This document shows, in pieces, positions 1-8,953 of a stretch of DNA of 64,000 bases; position 1 is the stretch's first letter; every line of letters starts with the position of its first letter. The position numbers and the translations under genes were made by a program. The DNA is from Gemmatimonadota bacterium (GTDB lineage Bacteria; Gemmatimonadota; Gemmatimonadetes; Gemmatimonadales; GWC2-71-9): assembly GCA_003221035.1 (NCBI GenBank), contig QHUB01000012.1:26423-90422 (forward strand), written 5' to 3'. The notes beneath the pieces were generated by a model. It made no database searches and had not been told where the DNA came from. It was given only the letters and a program-made list of their open reading frames with translations.

Positions 1-2
1 AT

Positions 3-497
3 CCCACGCCGCTGCTGTCAGTTCCCGCGCTGAATGTCACGCCTGACGGCGCGCTCGGCGGCACGGGAGATGGCACGTGGATCGTGGACGTGCACCACCG
101 GGATCATCCGCACACGAAGAACGAGGACGGACTCCACGGAATCTCGCTTGGTTTCACGTCACACTACGATGCCATGCGGGAGCACTTCGGCGAAAAAATC
201 GCGGTCGGCTGCGCGGGCGAGAACATCATCGCGACGAGCGACCGGCGATTCCGCTACGAGGACCTCGAGCAGGGCGTCTCGATCTTATCGCCGCAGGGAC
301 AGGAGAGGGTCCGGCTCAAGATCCTCGAGGTCGCGCATCCATGCCGGCCGTTTACGGGATGGGCACTTGGAAAACAAGTCGAGCCGGAGGAGCTGAAAAG
401 ACACTTGCAGTTTTTGGATAATGGGATGCGCGGCTTTTATTGCGTCGGCGAGGGGGTCGGCACGGTGGTTCTGGGCGATTCGGTCGCTGTGCTTTAG
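3..497 (+). CDS. MOSC domain protein (3' part, 5' end outside window)
   Basis: The reading frame is open from the window edge to a TAG at 495-497, so the start lies upstream. The visible 164 residues carry MOSC-type signatures: a GENI motif after an acidic segment, and a later stretch ending in HPCRPF, the position of the conserved Cys of MOSC proteins. MOSC domains occur in molybdenum-cofactor sulfurases and in stand-alone proteins handling sulfur or N-hydroxylated substrates; which applies here cannot be told. The gene converges on the next one across a strong palindrome at 515-543. The family call is fairly sure, the substrate unknown. Confidence 0.7.
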   Translation, partial: PTPLLSVPALNVTPDGALGGTGDGTWIVDVHHRDHPHTKNEDGLHGISLGFTSHYDAMREHFGEKIAVGCAGENIIATSDRRFRYEDLEQGVSILSPQGQERVRLKILEVAHPCRPFTGWALGKQVEPEELKRHLQFLDNGMRGFYCVGEGVGTVVLGDSVAVL

Positions 498-514
498 GCG
501 TTGAGCCATCGAGA

Positions 515-543
515 AGGGGTCAGGACGCGTTCTCCTGACCCCT
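515..543. repeat. perfect 11-bp palindrome (bidirectional terminator or REP-like)
   Basis: The arms AGGGGTCAGGA (515-525) and TCCTGACCCCT (533-543) are exact reverse complements around a 7-base loop. The element lies between the converging ends of the MOSC gene and the zinc-ribbon gene. It has no clear T-tract on either side. Position favours a bidirectional terminator; the GGGGTCAGGA core also resembles arms of REP-type palindromes I recall from other bacteria, which I could not check. Confidence 0.6.
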
Positions 544-582
544 CGCTCCTCATGGCCCCTCAGCCGCTCAGCCTCTCGGCCT

Positions 583-972
583 CTAGGATAGCTCGTCCCA
601 CGCCATCCCCGCGCTCTTGTGACAGCGATCGCACATCATCTCGTTTGTCCGCGCTTCAATACCCTGACGATGTCTGCACGATGGGCAGACGGCGTAGGTC
701 AGCGGGAAAATTCGTCCGAGCCGTTCGATCACGCGCGGCTCACAGCGCACGATCGTCCACCGCTCGGGCGGATGATAGCGAATCTCGAGGAAGCGACGGT
801 CGACCGGCACGTTGTGCCGGTTGACGTCGAGGACGACGATGTTGCTGGAGGAGATGCGAACGACGGGATACCATGCGCCGCGCCGCAGCGTGTGGGCGCC
901 GGCGGGACCGACACGCGCCCAACCCTTCACCTGCAGACGCGTTGGCGTGACCATCCGGTTGCTGCTTTCCAT
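583..972 (-). CDS. zinc-ribbon protein of unknown function
   Basis: This 129-residue cytoplasmic protein has no signal peptide or membrane segment. Two CxxC pairs near the C-terminus, CPSC around residue 96 and CDRC around residue 115, would form one zinc ribbon. The N-terminal part is a beta-rich basic region I cannot assign. An AAAGG sequence just upstream of the ATG could be the ribosome binding site. It lies downstream of the ribonucleotide reductase on the same strand, 75 bases away, so it may be co-transcribed. No function is proposed. Confidence 0.6.
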   Translation of the reverse strand: MESSNRMVTPTRLQVKGWARVGPAGAHTLRRGAWYPVVRISSSNIVVLDVNRHNVPVDRRFLEIRYHPPERWTIVRCEPRVIERLGRIFPLTYAVCPSCRHRQGIEARTNEMMCDRCHKSAGMAWDELS

Positions 973-997
973 GCCTTTAGACTAGCCTGCCGCGCAA

Positions 998-1021
998 GAC
1001 CCTGTCGTGACTAGGGTCACG
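998..1021 (-). terminator. weak hairpin 3' of ribonucleotide reductase
   Basis: Two mutually exclusive 6-bp stems can form here (998-1003 with 1013-1018, or 1006-1011 with 1016-1021, the latter with a 4-base loop TAGG). They follow the reductase stop codon. No T-run follows, so this is only a candidate terminator or processing hairpin. Confidence 0.3.
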
Positions 1022-1047
1022 GGGCATACGGTCGCTTCTGTGTGCGC

Positions 1048-3513
1048 TCACCCACACTCGGAGAAGCCGCAGACGTGACATTTGGCACATCCCTCGATGA
1101 ATGCGAGCTGTGAGCCGCAGTCGGGGCAGGCGCCGATGAAGTCCTGATCGGGCCCGCGTGCCCTCAACGCAGCATCGCCGGTGACGCCGCGCACAACCTC
1201 GGTCGGCGCCGGAGCCTCTGATCTGGTGGAATCCAGCAGATCCTGCTGCACCCCCTGCTTCTCCTGCATCCATTTCTCGATGGCAATTCCGATCGCATCC
1301 GGGACCGACAGCACCTTGTGGGGTCCCAGGCCCACCGCACGGTCGGAGGAGATGCCGCGGAGCTGCCGATAGATCTCCGGCAGCGGCACGCCGGACCGGA
1401 GCGACAATGAGATGAGCCGGCCGATGGCCTCGACGTCTGCCATCAGCGCGCCACCCGCCTTGCCGAGCGACATGAAGACTTCGAACGGCTGGCCCTTGTC
1501 GTCTTCGGTGATGGTCACGTACATGGTGCCGAGCGGCGACTCGACACGGCGGGTCGAGCCCTTGAGCAAATCGGGCCGCGAGCGTTTGGCGCGGCGCTGC
1601 AGGTTCTCGGCCTCGACATCATGCAGGCGGTCGCGCGTGCGCGCGAGCTCCGTCTCCACCTCGGCGATGCGGCTGAGCGCCTCGGCCAACGCGTCCTTCC
1701 CTGCCCCCGTCGCCGCCCCCGCGTTCTCCTGCACCTTCTTGGCGGTCGTGCCGGTCGACAGGACCTGGTTCTCGCGCGCCCCGTCGCGATACACCGTTAC
1801 GCCTTTGCAGCCGAGCTGGTAGGCGTAGCGGTAGATCTGCTCGACGTACTCCTCGGTGGCGTCGTTCGCGAAGTTGCAGGTCTTGGAGATCGCCGAGTCG
1901 GTGAAGTCCTGGAAGGCGGCCTGCATCTGGATGTGCCACTCGGGCCTCACGTCGTGCGCCGTCACGAACACCTTCTGCCACTTCTCCGGCACGGCGTCGA
2001 AGTGGATGTGCCCGGCTTCGGCGATCTGCTGCATGAGCTCTTCGGAGTACCAGCCCTCCCGCTTGGCGATCGCGACAAAGTCTTCGTTCACATCGGGCAT
2101 CAGCACGCCGGCCTGATTGCGCATGAATGCGACGGCGAACAGCGGCTCGATCCCCGAGGAGCAGCCGGCGATGATCGAGATGGTGCCGGTCGGTGCGACC
2201 GTCGTCAGATTGCAATTGCGCAGGCGGCGCATCGGGCGGATGCGCTCGCCCCGGGAATTTCGGGCGCACGTCGCATCGGGTCCCCAGATCGAGCGCTCCC
2301 ACTCCGCGAACGTGCCGCGCTGCTCTGCGAGCTTCTCAGAGGCGACTTTCGACTCCTCGTCGATGAACTGCATCAGCTTCCGGCCGAGGGCGACCCCTTG
2401 GTCGGAGTTGTACGCGATCCCGAGGCGCACGAGCAGGTCGGCCCAACCCATGATGCCGAGACCGACCCGCCGGATCCGCTTGGCCAGGTCGTCGATCTCA
2501 TCGAGCGGGTACCTGTTCGCGTCGATGACGTTGTCGAGGAAGTGCGTGCAGACGTGCACCGCCGTCCTCAACGCTTCCCAGTCCACGTCCCCGTTCTTCA
2601 CGAACAGGCCGACGTTGATCGAGCCGAGGTTGCAGACGTCGTAGGGAAGCAGCGGCTGCTCGCCGCAGGGATTCGTCGCCTCGTAGCTGCCGAGATGGGG
2701 CACGGGATTGTAGTGGTTCGCGCGGTCGATGTAGAAAACTCCCGGCTCACCCGTCTTCCAGGCGCCGTGCACGACCTGCTTGAAGACGTCGCGCGCTTCG
2801 AGCTGCCCCACCACCTTGCCGGTCCGGGGGTGGATCAGGTCGTACGCCTTCCCCGCCTCGAGCGCGAGCATGAAGGCGTCGGTCACGGCGACCGAGATGT
2901 TGAAATTCGTGATCTGAGTGAGGTCGTCCTTGCAGTGGATAAAATCCATGATGTCCGGATGATCCACACGCAGGATGCCCATGTTGGCGCCGCGGCGGGT
3001 GCCCCCCTGCTTCACCACGTCGGTCGAGGCGTCGTACAGCTTCATGAACGACACGGGCCCGGAGGCGACCCCCATGGTGGAACGCACGACGTCGTTCTTG
3101 GGGCGCAGGCGTGAGAAGGAGAACCCTGTGCCGCCGCCCGACTGGTGGACCAGGGCCATCGCCCGCAGGGTGTCGTAGATGCCCGACCGACCATTCGAGA
3201 GCGCGTCTTCTACCGGCAGCACAAAGCAGGCAGACAGCTGTCCGAGGGGGCGGCCGGCGTTCATCAGAGTGGGAGAATTCGGCATCCACACGCGGCTGGC
3301 CATGAGCTCAAAGAAGGTCTCGCCCAGGCTTTCCAGCGCGCGATCCGAGGCACCGTAGGTTCGATCCGGCGCCGCAATGGTGCGCGCCACCCGCCAGAAC
3401 AGATCCTGGGGACGCTCCACCGGCTTTCCCTGGTCATCCTTGACCAGGTAGCGGCGCTCGAGGACGGTCAGCGCATTGGCGCTCAGATCGAGACGGGGCT
3501 CAGATGCGGTCAT
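1048..3513 (-). CDS. nrdJ: adenosylcobalamin-dependent (class II) ribonucleoside-diphosphate reductase
   Basis: The 821-residue product reduces ribonucleotides to deoxyribonucleotides with an adenosylcobalamin-derived thiyl radical, in the cytoplasm and without oxygen. Class II signatures are visible: SPTLMNAG and the LSACFVLP redox-cysteine region near residues 80-97, the NPCGEQPLLPYDVCNLGS active-site stretch near residues 280-300, and the APTGTISIIAG loop. A linker of about 80 residues leads to a C-terminal region with a CxxC-x(n)-CxxC zinc/redox tail ending CGFSECG. Length fits the long vitamin B12-dependent family. No class I or III reductase is in the window, and no B12 riboswitch is visible in the 130 bases upstream. 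Confidence 0.93.
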   Translation of the reverse strand: MTASEPRLDLSANALTVLERRYLVKDDQGKPVERPQDLFWRVARTIAAPDRTYGASDRALESLGETFFELMASRVWMPNSPTLMNAGRPLGQLSACFVLPVEDALSNGRSGIYDTLRAMALVHQSGGGTGFSFSRLRPKNDVVRSTMGVASGPVSFMKLYDASTDVVKQGGTRRGANMGILRVDHPDIMDFIHCKDDLTQITNFNISVAVTDAFMLALEAGKAYDLIHPRTGKVVGQLEARDVFKQVVHGAWKTGEPGVFYIDRANHYNPVPHLGSYEATNPCGEQPLLPYDVCNLGSINVGLFVKNGDVDWEALRTAVHVCTHFLDNVIDANRYPLDEIDDLAKRIRRVGLGIMGWADLLVRLGIAYNSDQGVALGRKLMQFIDEESKVASEKLAEQRGTFAEWERSIWGPDATCARNSRGERIRPMRRLRNCNLTTVAPTGTISIIAGCSSGIEPLFAVAFMRNQAGVLMPDVNEDFVAIAKREGWYSEELMQQIAEAGHIHFDAVPEKWQKVFVTAHDVRPEWHIQMQAAFQDFTDSAISKTCNFANDATEEYVEQIYRYAYQLGCKGVTVYRDGARENQVLSTGTTAKKVQENAGAATGAGKDALAEALSRIAEVETELARTRDRLHDVEAENLQRRAKRSRPDLLKGSTRRVESPLGTMYVTITEDDKGQPFEVFMSLGKAGGALMADVEAIGRLISLSLRSGVPLPEIYRQLRGISSDRAVGLGPHKVLSVPDAIGIAIEKWMQEKQGVQQDLLDSTRSEAPAPTEVVRGVTGDAALRARGPDQDFIGACPDCGSQLAFIEGCAKCHVCGFSECG

Positions 3514-3643
3514 GCGAATCTCGCGGCGAGTCGTGGTGAATTTTGGAAGTTAACGGGACGTGAGGGCCCAAGGTAGACATCTGTTCCGAGCCGAGCAAGA
3601 CTCGCATTCGGTCGCGCCACTCCGCGGACTCCGAGTATTAACA
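3514..3643 (-). promoter_or_regulatory. upstream region of nrdJ, no clear motif
   Basis: This 130-base gap separates the carbonic anhydrase-like gene from nrdJ. It is the natural place for an nrdJ promoter, and TTAATA at about 3637-3642 (read on the minus strand) is a possible -10 element. I looked for B12-riboswitch conserved boxes and for an NrdR-box palindrome and saw neither. Confidence 0.25.
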
Positions 3644-4198
3644 TCACAAACTTGCTCGCTCGACCGGAAATGTCCCGCGCCGGTGCCGCGCGGCTTCCGC
3701 GACGTAGTGCTCCCACGTTCCGCGAATGCGCGCGCGGAGACCGTCGTCGACGTGACGGGTGACCCGAGCAGGGACACCCATGACGAGCGAGTGGGGCGGC
3801 ACGCGCAGGCCCTCGGGCACGACGGCGCCCGCAGCGATCACACTGCCGGTGCCCACATGCACGTCATTAAGAAGGATAGAGCCCATCCCGATCAGGCATT
3901 CGTCCTCTACGGTGCAGGCGTGGAGGATCACGCGGTGCCCGACCCCCACGCGCGCACCGATCACGGCGGGCTTTCCCTCATCCACGTGGATAATCGTGGC
4001 GTCCTGGATGTTGGTCGCTTCGCCAATCACGATCGGCGCCATGTCGCCGCGCAGCACCGCCTGATACCACACGCTCGAGCGCGGTCCCAGCGTCACGTCG
4101 CCGAGCACGACGGCGCTCGGCGCGATGAACGCGGTTGGATCCATTTTGGGGTGCTGGGTGGCCGGCGGAATTACTGGCGTACCGGCTGGAAGGGCCAT
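3644..4198 (-). CDS. gamma-class carbonic anhydrase-like hexapeptide-repeat protein
   Basis: About 184 residues form a left-handed beta-helix of hexapeptide repeats (for example AFIAPSAVVLGDVTLG, VGVGHRVILHACTVEDECL). Candidate zinc-ligand histidines lie where gamma carbonic anhydrases have them (IIHVDEG, GVGHRVILH). Family members range from true carbonic anhydrases to YrdA/PaaY-type proteins, so activity is not certain. I chose the ATG at 4198 because it leaves the usual ~20 residues before the first repeat; it overlaps the kinase stop by 28 bases. A GTG at 4207 and an ATG at 4144 are alternatives. It is read with the upstream kinase and probably coupled to it. Confidence 0.8.
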   Translation of the reverse strand: MALPAGTPVIPPATQHPKMDPTAFIAPSAVVLGDVTLGPRSSVWYQAVLRGDMAPIVIGEATNIQDATIIHVDEGKPAVIGARVGVGHRVILHACTVEDECLIGMGSILLNDVHVGTGSVIAAGAVVPEGLRVPPHSLVMGVPARVTRHVDDGLRARIRGTWEHYVAEAARHRRGTFPVERASL

Positions 4199-6030
4199 TG
4201 CACCCACGCTTCGATCGGCTCGCCGTTCTTCTGAGCCGGATTCCAGCGGAGGCGCTTTGCCATCTCGAGCGCGTCGTTATTGAAGGTTTCCACATTCGAC
4301 GGCACGAACACGCGCGCCTCGACGGTGGTGCCGTCACGGGACACCTTGATCAGCAGGATCGCCTGCCGCGGAAAGATCGGCGCGTCTTCGGGCACCGGAA
4401 TGCGCGTGGCGGATAAGGGTGCCGGCCGCGAGTCGAAACAGATGTTGTCCTGGTTATAGGCGGGGCCGAATGTGTCGCAGGGCCCGCTACCCTCAGCGCT
4501 TGTTTCCATATTCACGCGCATCGTGTACGTCTCGCCCGGCTGGATGATCACCGACCGCTCATAATTCTGAAAGCCGGCGGCGCGGATCATGAGATGTCGC
4601 ACGCCGGAAGGCAGATCGACCTGGCCGGCGCGGACCTGCTGCCCATCGATGGACACCTGCGCGCCCGTGGGCAGGTTTTGCAGAACCAGCCGTCCAGGCG
4701 CGCCGGGCAGAGGTCCGGGAGGTTGAGGCGTCACCGTCCCCGTCGAATCGCCGTGCTGCGTCGAATCGATACCGGCGGCCAGCCGCGAAGTATCGCGGGG
4801 CGTCGAGTCGCTCACCGCAGGATTCGCCGGCTTCGCAAAAATCAAACCCTGCTTGTATGCGTAGAACCCGCCGCCGCCGAACACCGCGCTGACGATGATC
4901 AGCCACAGCAGGATTCCCGCCGTGGTCGAACGGTGTGCTTTCTCGATGACGACCGGCCCGGCCGCTGCTCCCTCGGCGCCGACGGGCGGCCGGGTGCCCG
5001 TCGCGCGCGGGAGCGGCGTCGTCGGCGCCGAGGTGATCCGCGCGCCCGGAATGGACGGCATCGCCATCGTCGCATCGGTCGTGAACGAGACGGAGCGGCC
5101 ACCCTCGAGGACGGAGATCAGCTCGTCGCCGTTCTGGAAGCGTTGTGCCGGCGTCTTGGCCATCATTTTGCGAATGATCTCGAACAGCTGGCGCTTCTCG
5201 GGGTTGTCGAGCGGCGGCGTCGGGATCTCCTCCATGATGTGCTTGTAGCCAATGGAGAACGAATCCTCGCCGTCGAACGGCACGGCTCCCGTGAGGCATT
5301 GATAGGCGACGACGCCCAGCGAGTAGATGTCGCTCCGTCCGTCGAGCGACCCCGCCTTGGCCTGCTCCGGGCTCATATAGTGCGGCGTGCCGATCGACAT
5401 GCCGGTGCCCGTGAGCTTGCCGCCGGACGCCGCCTTCGCGATCCCGAAGTCGGTGACGACCGCGTGCCCGTGCTCGTCGAACATGATGTTGTCGGGCTTA
5501 ATGTCGCGATGAACGATTTCCTTCTTGTGCGCGTAGGCGAGCGCGCGCGCGACGTCGATCAGGATGCGCCGGATCTCGATCGGGGGCAGGCTGCCGCGCG
5601 AGCCCAGGATGGTGGAGAGCGGCTTGCCCCGCAGAAACTTCATGACGAAGTAAATGATGCGACCCGATTTGCCGACCCGATAAATCGGGATGATGTTCGG
5701 GTGCTCGAGCCTCGCGGAGGTGCGGGCCTCGCGCTGGAACCGCTCGACGAATTCCTTGTCGAATGCGAGGGAGAACGGCAGGACTTTGATGGCGACTTCG
5801 CGGTCGAGCTGCTTTTCTTTCGCCTTGAAGACGATCGCCATGCCGCCGCGACCGAGCTCCTCGAGAATCTCGTACTCGACGTCGAGCTCCTGCCGCACCA
5901 GATCGATTTCGGCGATGTCCTGCGCCTCGGGACGGACACCCGTGGGTGTCGTGGCGGTCAGATCGAGGCCGCACGAATCGCAGAACTTCGCGGTGTCCTT
6001 ATTCTGGGTGCCGCAGCGAGAGCAGTACAT
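4171..6030 (-). CDS. membrane Ser/Thr protein kinase with zinc ribbon, PEGA and TonB-like C-terminus
   Basis: Domain order over 619 residues: zinc ribbon (Cys 3, 6, 17, 20), Hanks-type kinase about 52-310, proline/alanine linker, one membrane helix about 371-392, a PEGA beta-domain about 447-508 and a TonB C-terminal-like domain about 545-619. The kinase has all key residues: ATP-binding Lys 82, HRDIKPDN with catalytic Asp 176, DFG 194-196 and an SPEQ activation-loop end, so it should be active. The kinase would be cytoplasmic and PEGA/TonB extracytoplasmic, fitting a receptor that senses or binds the envelope. GGAG lies about 6 bases before the ATG, inside a small hairpin. Confidence 0.92.
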   Translation of the reverse strand: MYCSRCGTQNKDTAKFCDSCGLDLTATTPTGVRPEAQDIAEIDLVRQELDVEYEILEELGRGGMAIVFKAKEKQLDREVAIKVLPFSLAFDKEFVERFQREARTSARLEHPNIIPIYRVGKSGRIIYFVMKFLRGKPLSTILGSRGSLPPIEIRRILIDVARALAYAHKKEIVHRDIKPDNIMFDEHGHAVVTDFGIAKAASGGKLTGTGMSIGTPHYMSPEQAKAGSLDGRSDIYSLGVVAYQCLTGAVPFDGEDSFSIGYKHIMEEIPTPPLDNPEKRQLFEIIRKMMAKTPAQRFQNGDELISVLEGGRSVSFTTDATMAMPSIPGARITSAPTTPLPRATGTRPPVGAEGAAAGPVVIEKAHRSTTAGILLWLIIVSAVFGGGGFYAYKQGLIFAKPANPAVSDSTPRDTSRLAAGIDSTQHGDSTGTVTPQPPGPLPGAPGRLVLQNLPTGAQVSIDGQQVRAGQVDLPSGVRHLMIRAAGFQNYERSVIIQPGETYTMRVNMETSAEGSGPCDTFGPAYNQDNICFDSRPAPLSATRIPVPEDAPIFPRQAILLIKVSRDGTTVEARVFVPSNVETFNNDALEMAKRLRWNPAQKNGEPIEAWVQWPFQPVRQ

Positions 6031-6050
6031 CCGGTCTCCGAGGGGACCGG
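6031..6050 (-). promoter_or_regulatory. hairpin abutting kinase start codon
   Basis: CCGGTC (6031-6036) and GACCGG (6045-6050) are perfect reverse complements separated by 8 bases. On the minus strand the stem ends immediately before the ATG of the kinase and encloses its GGAG ribosome binding site. It could modulate translation initiation. The stem is short, so this is a suggestion only. Confidence 0.3.
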
Positions 6051-6100
6051 GCTAACTTAGGGTTCGCCCCGGAGACGGTCAACAGATTGGCCGACTCGTT

Positions 6101-8953
6101 TCAGAAATCCGCAGCGAATGCGGCGTACATCTGCGCGTTTCCAGTCGCGGGTTGCGCGACGCCGACCCGGACGCGCAACGGCAAATCGTAGTTCACCGTC
6201 AAGTCCCCGACGAGCTCCGCGCCGAACGACCGCAGCCGGTGCAGTCGCGGCTGGTCTCCCGCGTCCCACGCGTCACCCAGATCGCCGAAGACGGAGAACG
6301 CCAGTTTGTCGGCGCCGACCGGCAGGTGTCCGAGCAGTCGCCCGATCACCGTCAGCGGCACACGATACTCGGCGGTGAGTGTTGCCGCGCGGCGACCATG
6401 CAGCGCGCCCGGGTCGTAGCCGCGGACGGGAAAGGTGCGGAGCGTGCCGATCTGCTGTGAGAACCCCAGCACGCCGGACGAAATGCCACCCACCGAAAAG
6501 AGATCCGGGATCGTCCCGTCGAGCGCGCCGAACGCGCCGCGGATGGCGAGCACCGGATACCCGAATCCGATCGGCGGTCCGAGGCGGACGTACGTGTTGC
6601 TGCGAACGCGGACTTCGTTGAGCCAGCGGCTGGTGCCCTGCTCTTCCTTGCGGCGATAGAGCAACGCGAGGACGGCGCCGTCCTGGAGCGAGACGGTGAG
6701 CGGTGCGGCAACGACGGATCCGAACGACAATGTCGCCGAGCCGCCGACGCGGTCGCGGTTGGTGCACCCCTTGCAGATATCGTTGAGATTGGTATCGGGG
6801 TCGGAGACGTATCTCCTTCCTTCATATTCACCGGCGAGGCGCACCGAGACGAAGCTGCGCCAGCGATGCGCGAGCACCGTCGCGCCGAGCGCCGCCTCGC
6901 GGTGTTCGGAGGAGACGACGTGGCCGGTGCTGTCGGTGCCGACCAGGGACCAATCGTTGGAGATGGAGAAGTCGAAAGTCGGATCGCCCGGCGCCTGGTC
7001 GAGAAACACGAATGACCCCTGCGCCCGCGCCGGTGAAGCCGACACCATCGCGCTCGCGACGTACGTGTACCGCTCGAGCGCGTCCGTCCCGGCCGTAGCC
7101 GCGCCGAAAAACCGGCCTGCCGCCCCCGCATTGACGCCGATGGGAATCCAGAAGTGCGGTCGCAGTGAGCCCCAGGACGAGTAGCCCGTCTCGCGCACCG
7201 GCACGGCGGGGGCCGAGTCGAACGCGGGCGGCGCGGATGGCGCGGGCAGCGCAGCCTCGGCGTGCGTCGCTGGAGTCGGCGCGACGGCACGCAACTCCCA
7301 TCCGTCATCCCCGAGCGTGGTGAATGCGATGCGGCCGTCCGGGAGCGGCGCGGGCGTCCGGGCACCGCGCGCCTCTGCGGTCACCTGTGTCACACCATCG
7401 GACTCGCGCCAGCGATGGACCTGTGGAAAGCCGCCGGGGGGGGCCTCGGTGACGAACAGGATGCTCGTGCCGTCGGGCGTCCACACGGGATCGGCGATCG
7501 AGCCATCCGCGCCTGCCTGCGCGAGCACGTCGATGGCCTGTGGAGCGTCGGCGTGCCAGCGCACGAGCTGCCAGCCGCCGTTCAGATGCCGCGCGGCGAC
7601 GACCCAGCGATTCTTGCTCGCGGGAGCCGGCACCACCGGACCCCAGGTCGCGTTGGACGGCGCTACCGGGATCGTCGGCGCGTCCGTGCCGCCCGCGAGC
7701 TTGAGCGCCGACAGCGTTCCGTCCGTGCCGGTGCGCGGCTCCATCAGGCGCGCATCGGTCGTCATCCGCGTCCACGATCCAGCGGGTGACCAGCGCCAGA
7801 GGTCGCTGCGGATCGTCCAGCGGCCGCTGTACTCGAGCTGCGCGACGATGAGGGTGTCGCCGGCCCAGTCGAAGCTCACCTGACCGTTCACGCGATGGGA
7901 CCGCAGCAGCGCGCCGGTTCGCGTGTCGATCACCCGCACGCGTCGCGCACCCCGCCAGTCGTCGTACAGATACGCGAGCTCCTTGCCGTCGGGCGACACG
8001 CGTGGCACGGGCTGAATGCGGAGCCGCCCGGCAATGAGCGTGCTCTGCGTGGCGGACTGCTGCGGTGCGGCTTCGGCGACCGCGCTGCTCCACTCGGTCG
8101 TCAGGGCGTTCGGGAGCCCGACGTGCCGCAGCGGGCGGCCGACGCGAAACGGAATCAATTGCCCGGCCGTTTTTTCTACGAACTGCGGGATCACCGAATC
8201 GCCGGCGCGCTCCGACAGATGCTCCCAGAAGCGGCTGCCGTAGGCATACGGCGCGATGCCATCGGGCCAGCGCGTGAACAGCAACGCATCCCACGGCGTG
8301 CGCGCATGGCCGTACGCGGCATCGGCCGCGACCACTTCCCGGTGATAGCTGGCGTCGGCCCGACCACCCGCCGTGAACCGGGACTCGTAATAGGTCGCCA
8401 GCCCTTCCGTCACCCAGGTCGGCTGGTACTGATTCGGAAACAGGCCGGGGGCGCGACCGAACACCGACTGCAACGTCTTCCAGATGCCCCGGGAGCGGTC
8501 GAGGTGGAAGACGTGCGTCAACTCGTGCACGATCACCAACCGCTCCCAGCTGTCGTAGGTCTGCAGCGCCGGATCGGTCACCGGAGGAACGAGCAGGATG
8601 GTGAAACGATTGGACGGGTAGACGGTGGTGAAGCCGTTCGGCGTGTCGACGTCGTCGGACAGCGTCAGGTCGATGATGCCGCGCGGCGAATGCAGCTCGC
8701 TCGACAGGAGCCCGTAGGCGCGTTCGGCTTCGTTGGCCGCGGCGATCGCGCGCGCCCGGAGCGCGGGACGGAAGTGGACGCGGAAGTGTTGCGTGTGCAG
8801 GGTGCGCCAGGAACCTGACGGGTCTACCTGAGCGGCGGCTGGAGTGGCGAGAACGAGGGCGAGGAATAAAATGCGGAATGCCAAATGCGGAATGCGGAAT
8901 TGCAGACCGATGGTGACGACGTCATTCCGCATTCCGAATTCCGCGTTCCGCAT
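6101..8953 (-). CDS. secreted peptidase-like protein with barrel-like C-terminus
   Basis: This 950-residue frame encodes an exported protein. After a signal-like segment ending ATPAAAQ (about residue 42) comes a peptidase MA-like domain with HELTH near residue 142 and a downstream WVTEGLATYYES that would supply the third zinc ligand. The middle (about 300-560) has WD40/TolB-like strands (SPDGKELAYL, PDGTSILFV), and the last ~300 residues look like an outer-membrane beta-barrel ending in Phe. The role is probably envelope-associated but unknown. The first 30 or so residues are encoded by a heptamer inverted-repeat element, so the true start is uncertain: ATG 8953, ATG 8932 or the TTG beginning LAFRIL are all in frame. 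Confidence 0.75.
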   Translation of the reverse strand: MRNAEFGMRNDVVTIGLQFRIPHLAFRILFLALVLATPAAAQVDPSGSWRTLHTQHFRVHFRPALRARAIAAANEAERAYGLLSSELHSPRGIIDLTLSDDVDTPNGFTTVYPSNRFTILLVPPVTDPALQTYDSWERLVIVHELTHVFHLDRSRGIWKTLQSVFGRAPGLFPNQYQPTWVTEGLATYYESRFTAGGRADASYHREVVAADAAYGHARTPWDALLFTRWPDGIAPYAYGSRFWEHLSERAGDSVIPQFVEKTAGQLIPFRVGRPLRHVGLPNALTTEWSSAVAEAAPQQSATQSTLIAGRLRIQPVPRVSPDGKELAYLYDDWRGARRVRVIDTRTGALLRSHRVNGQVSFDWAGDTLIVAQLEYSGRWTIRSDLWRWSPAGSWTRMTTDARLMEPRTGTDGTLSALKLAGGTDAPTIPVAPSNATWGPVVPAPASKNRWVVAARHLNGGWQLVRWHADAPQAIDVLAQAGADGSIADPVWTPDGTSILFVTEAPPGGFPQVHRWRESDGVTQVTAEARGARTPAPLPDGRIAFTTLGDDGWELRAVAPTPATHAEAALPAPSAPPAFDSAPAVPVRETGYSSWGSLRPHFWIPIGVNAGAAGRFFGAATAGTDALERYTYVASAMVSASPARAQGSFVFLDQAPGDPTFDFSISNDWSLVGTDSTGHVVSSEHREAALGATVLAHRWRSFVSVRLAGEYEGRRYVSDPDTNLNDICKGCTNRDRVGGSATLSFGSVVAAPLTVSLQDGAVLALLYRRKEEQGTSRWLNEVRVRSNTYVRLGPPIGFGYPVLAIRGAFGALDGTIPDLFSVGGISSGVLGFSQQIGTLRTFPVRGYDPGALHGRRAATLTAEYRVPLTVIGRLLGHLPVGADKLAFSVFGDLGDAWDAGDQPRLHRLRSFGAELVGDLTVNYDLPLRVRVGVAQPATGNAQMYAAFAADF

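Noticed and set aside
1621..3114. 497-residue plus-strand open frame opposite nrdJ
   Set aside because: Arg/Val-rich shadow of a long conserved gene; high GC keeps antisense frames open.
3514..3643. Cobalamin riboswitch upstream of nrdJ
   Set aside because: None of the conserved B12-box sequences is visible in the 130 bases.
4594..6060. 488-residue plus-strand frame opposite the PEGA kinase
   Set aside because: Antisense shadow with no motif, against an intact kinase on the other strand.
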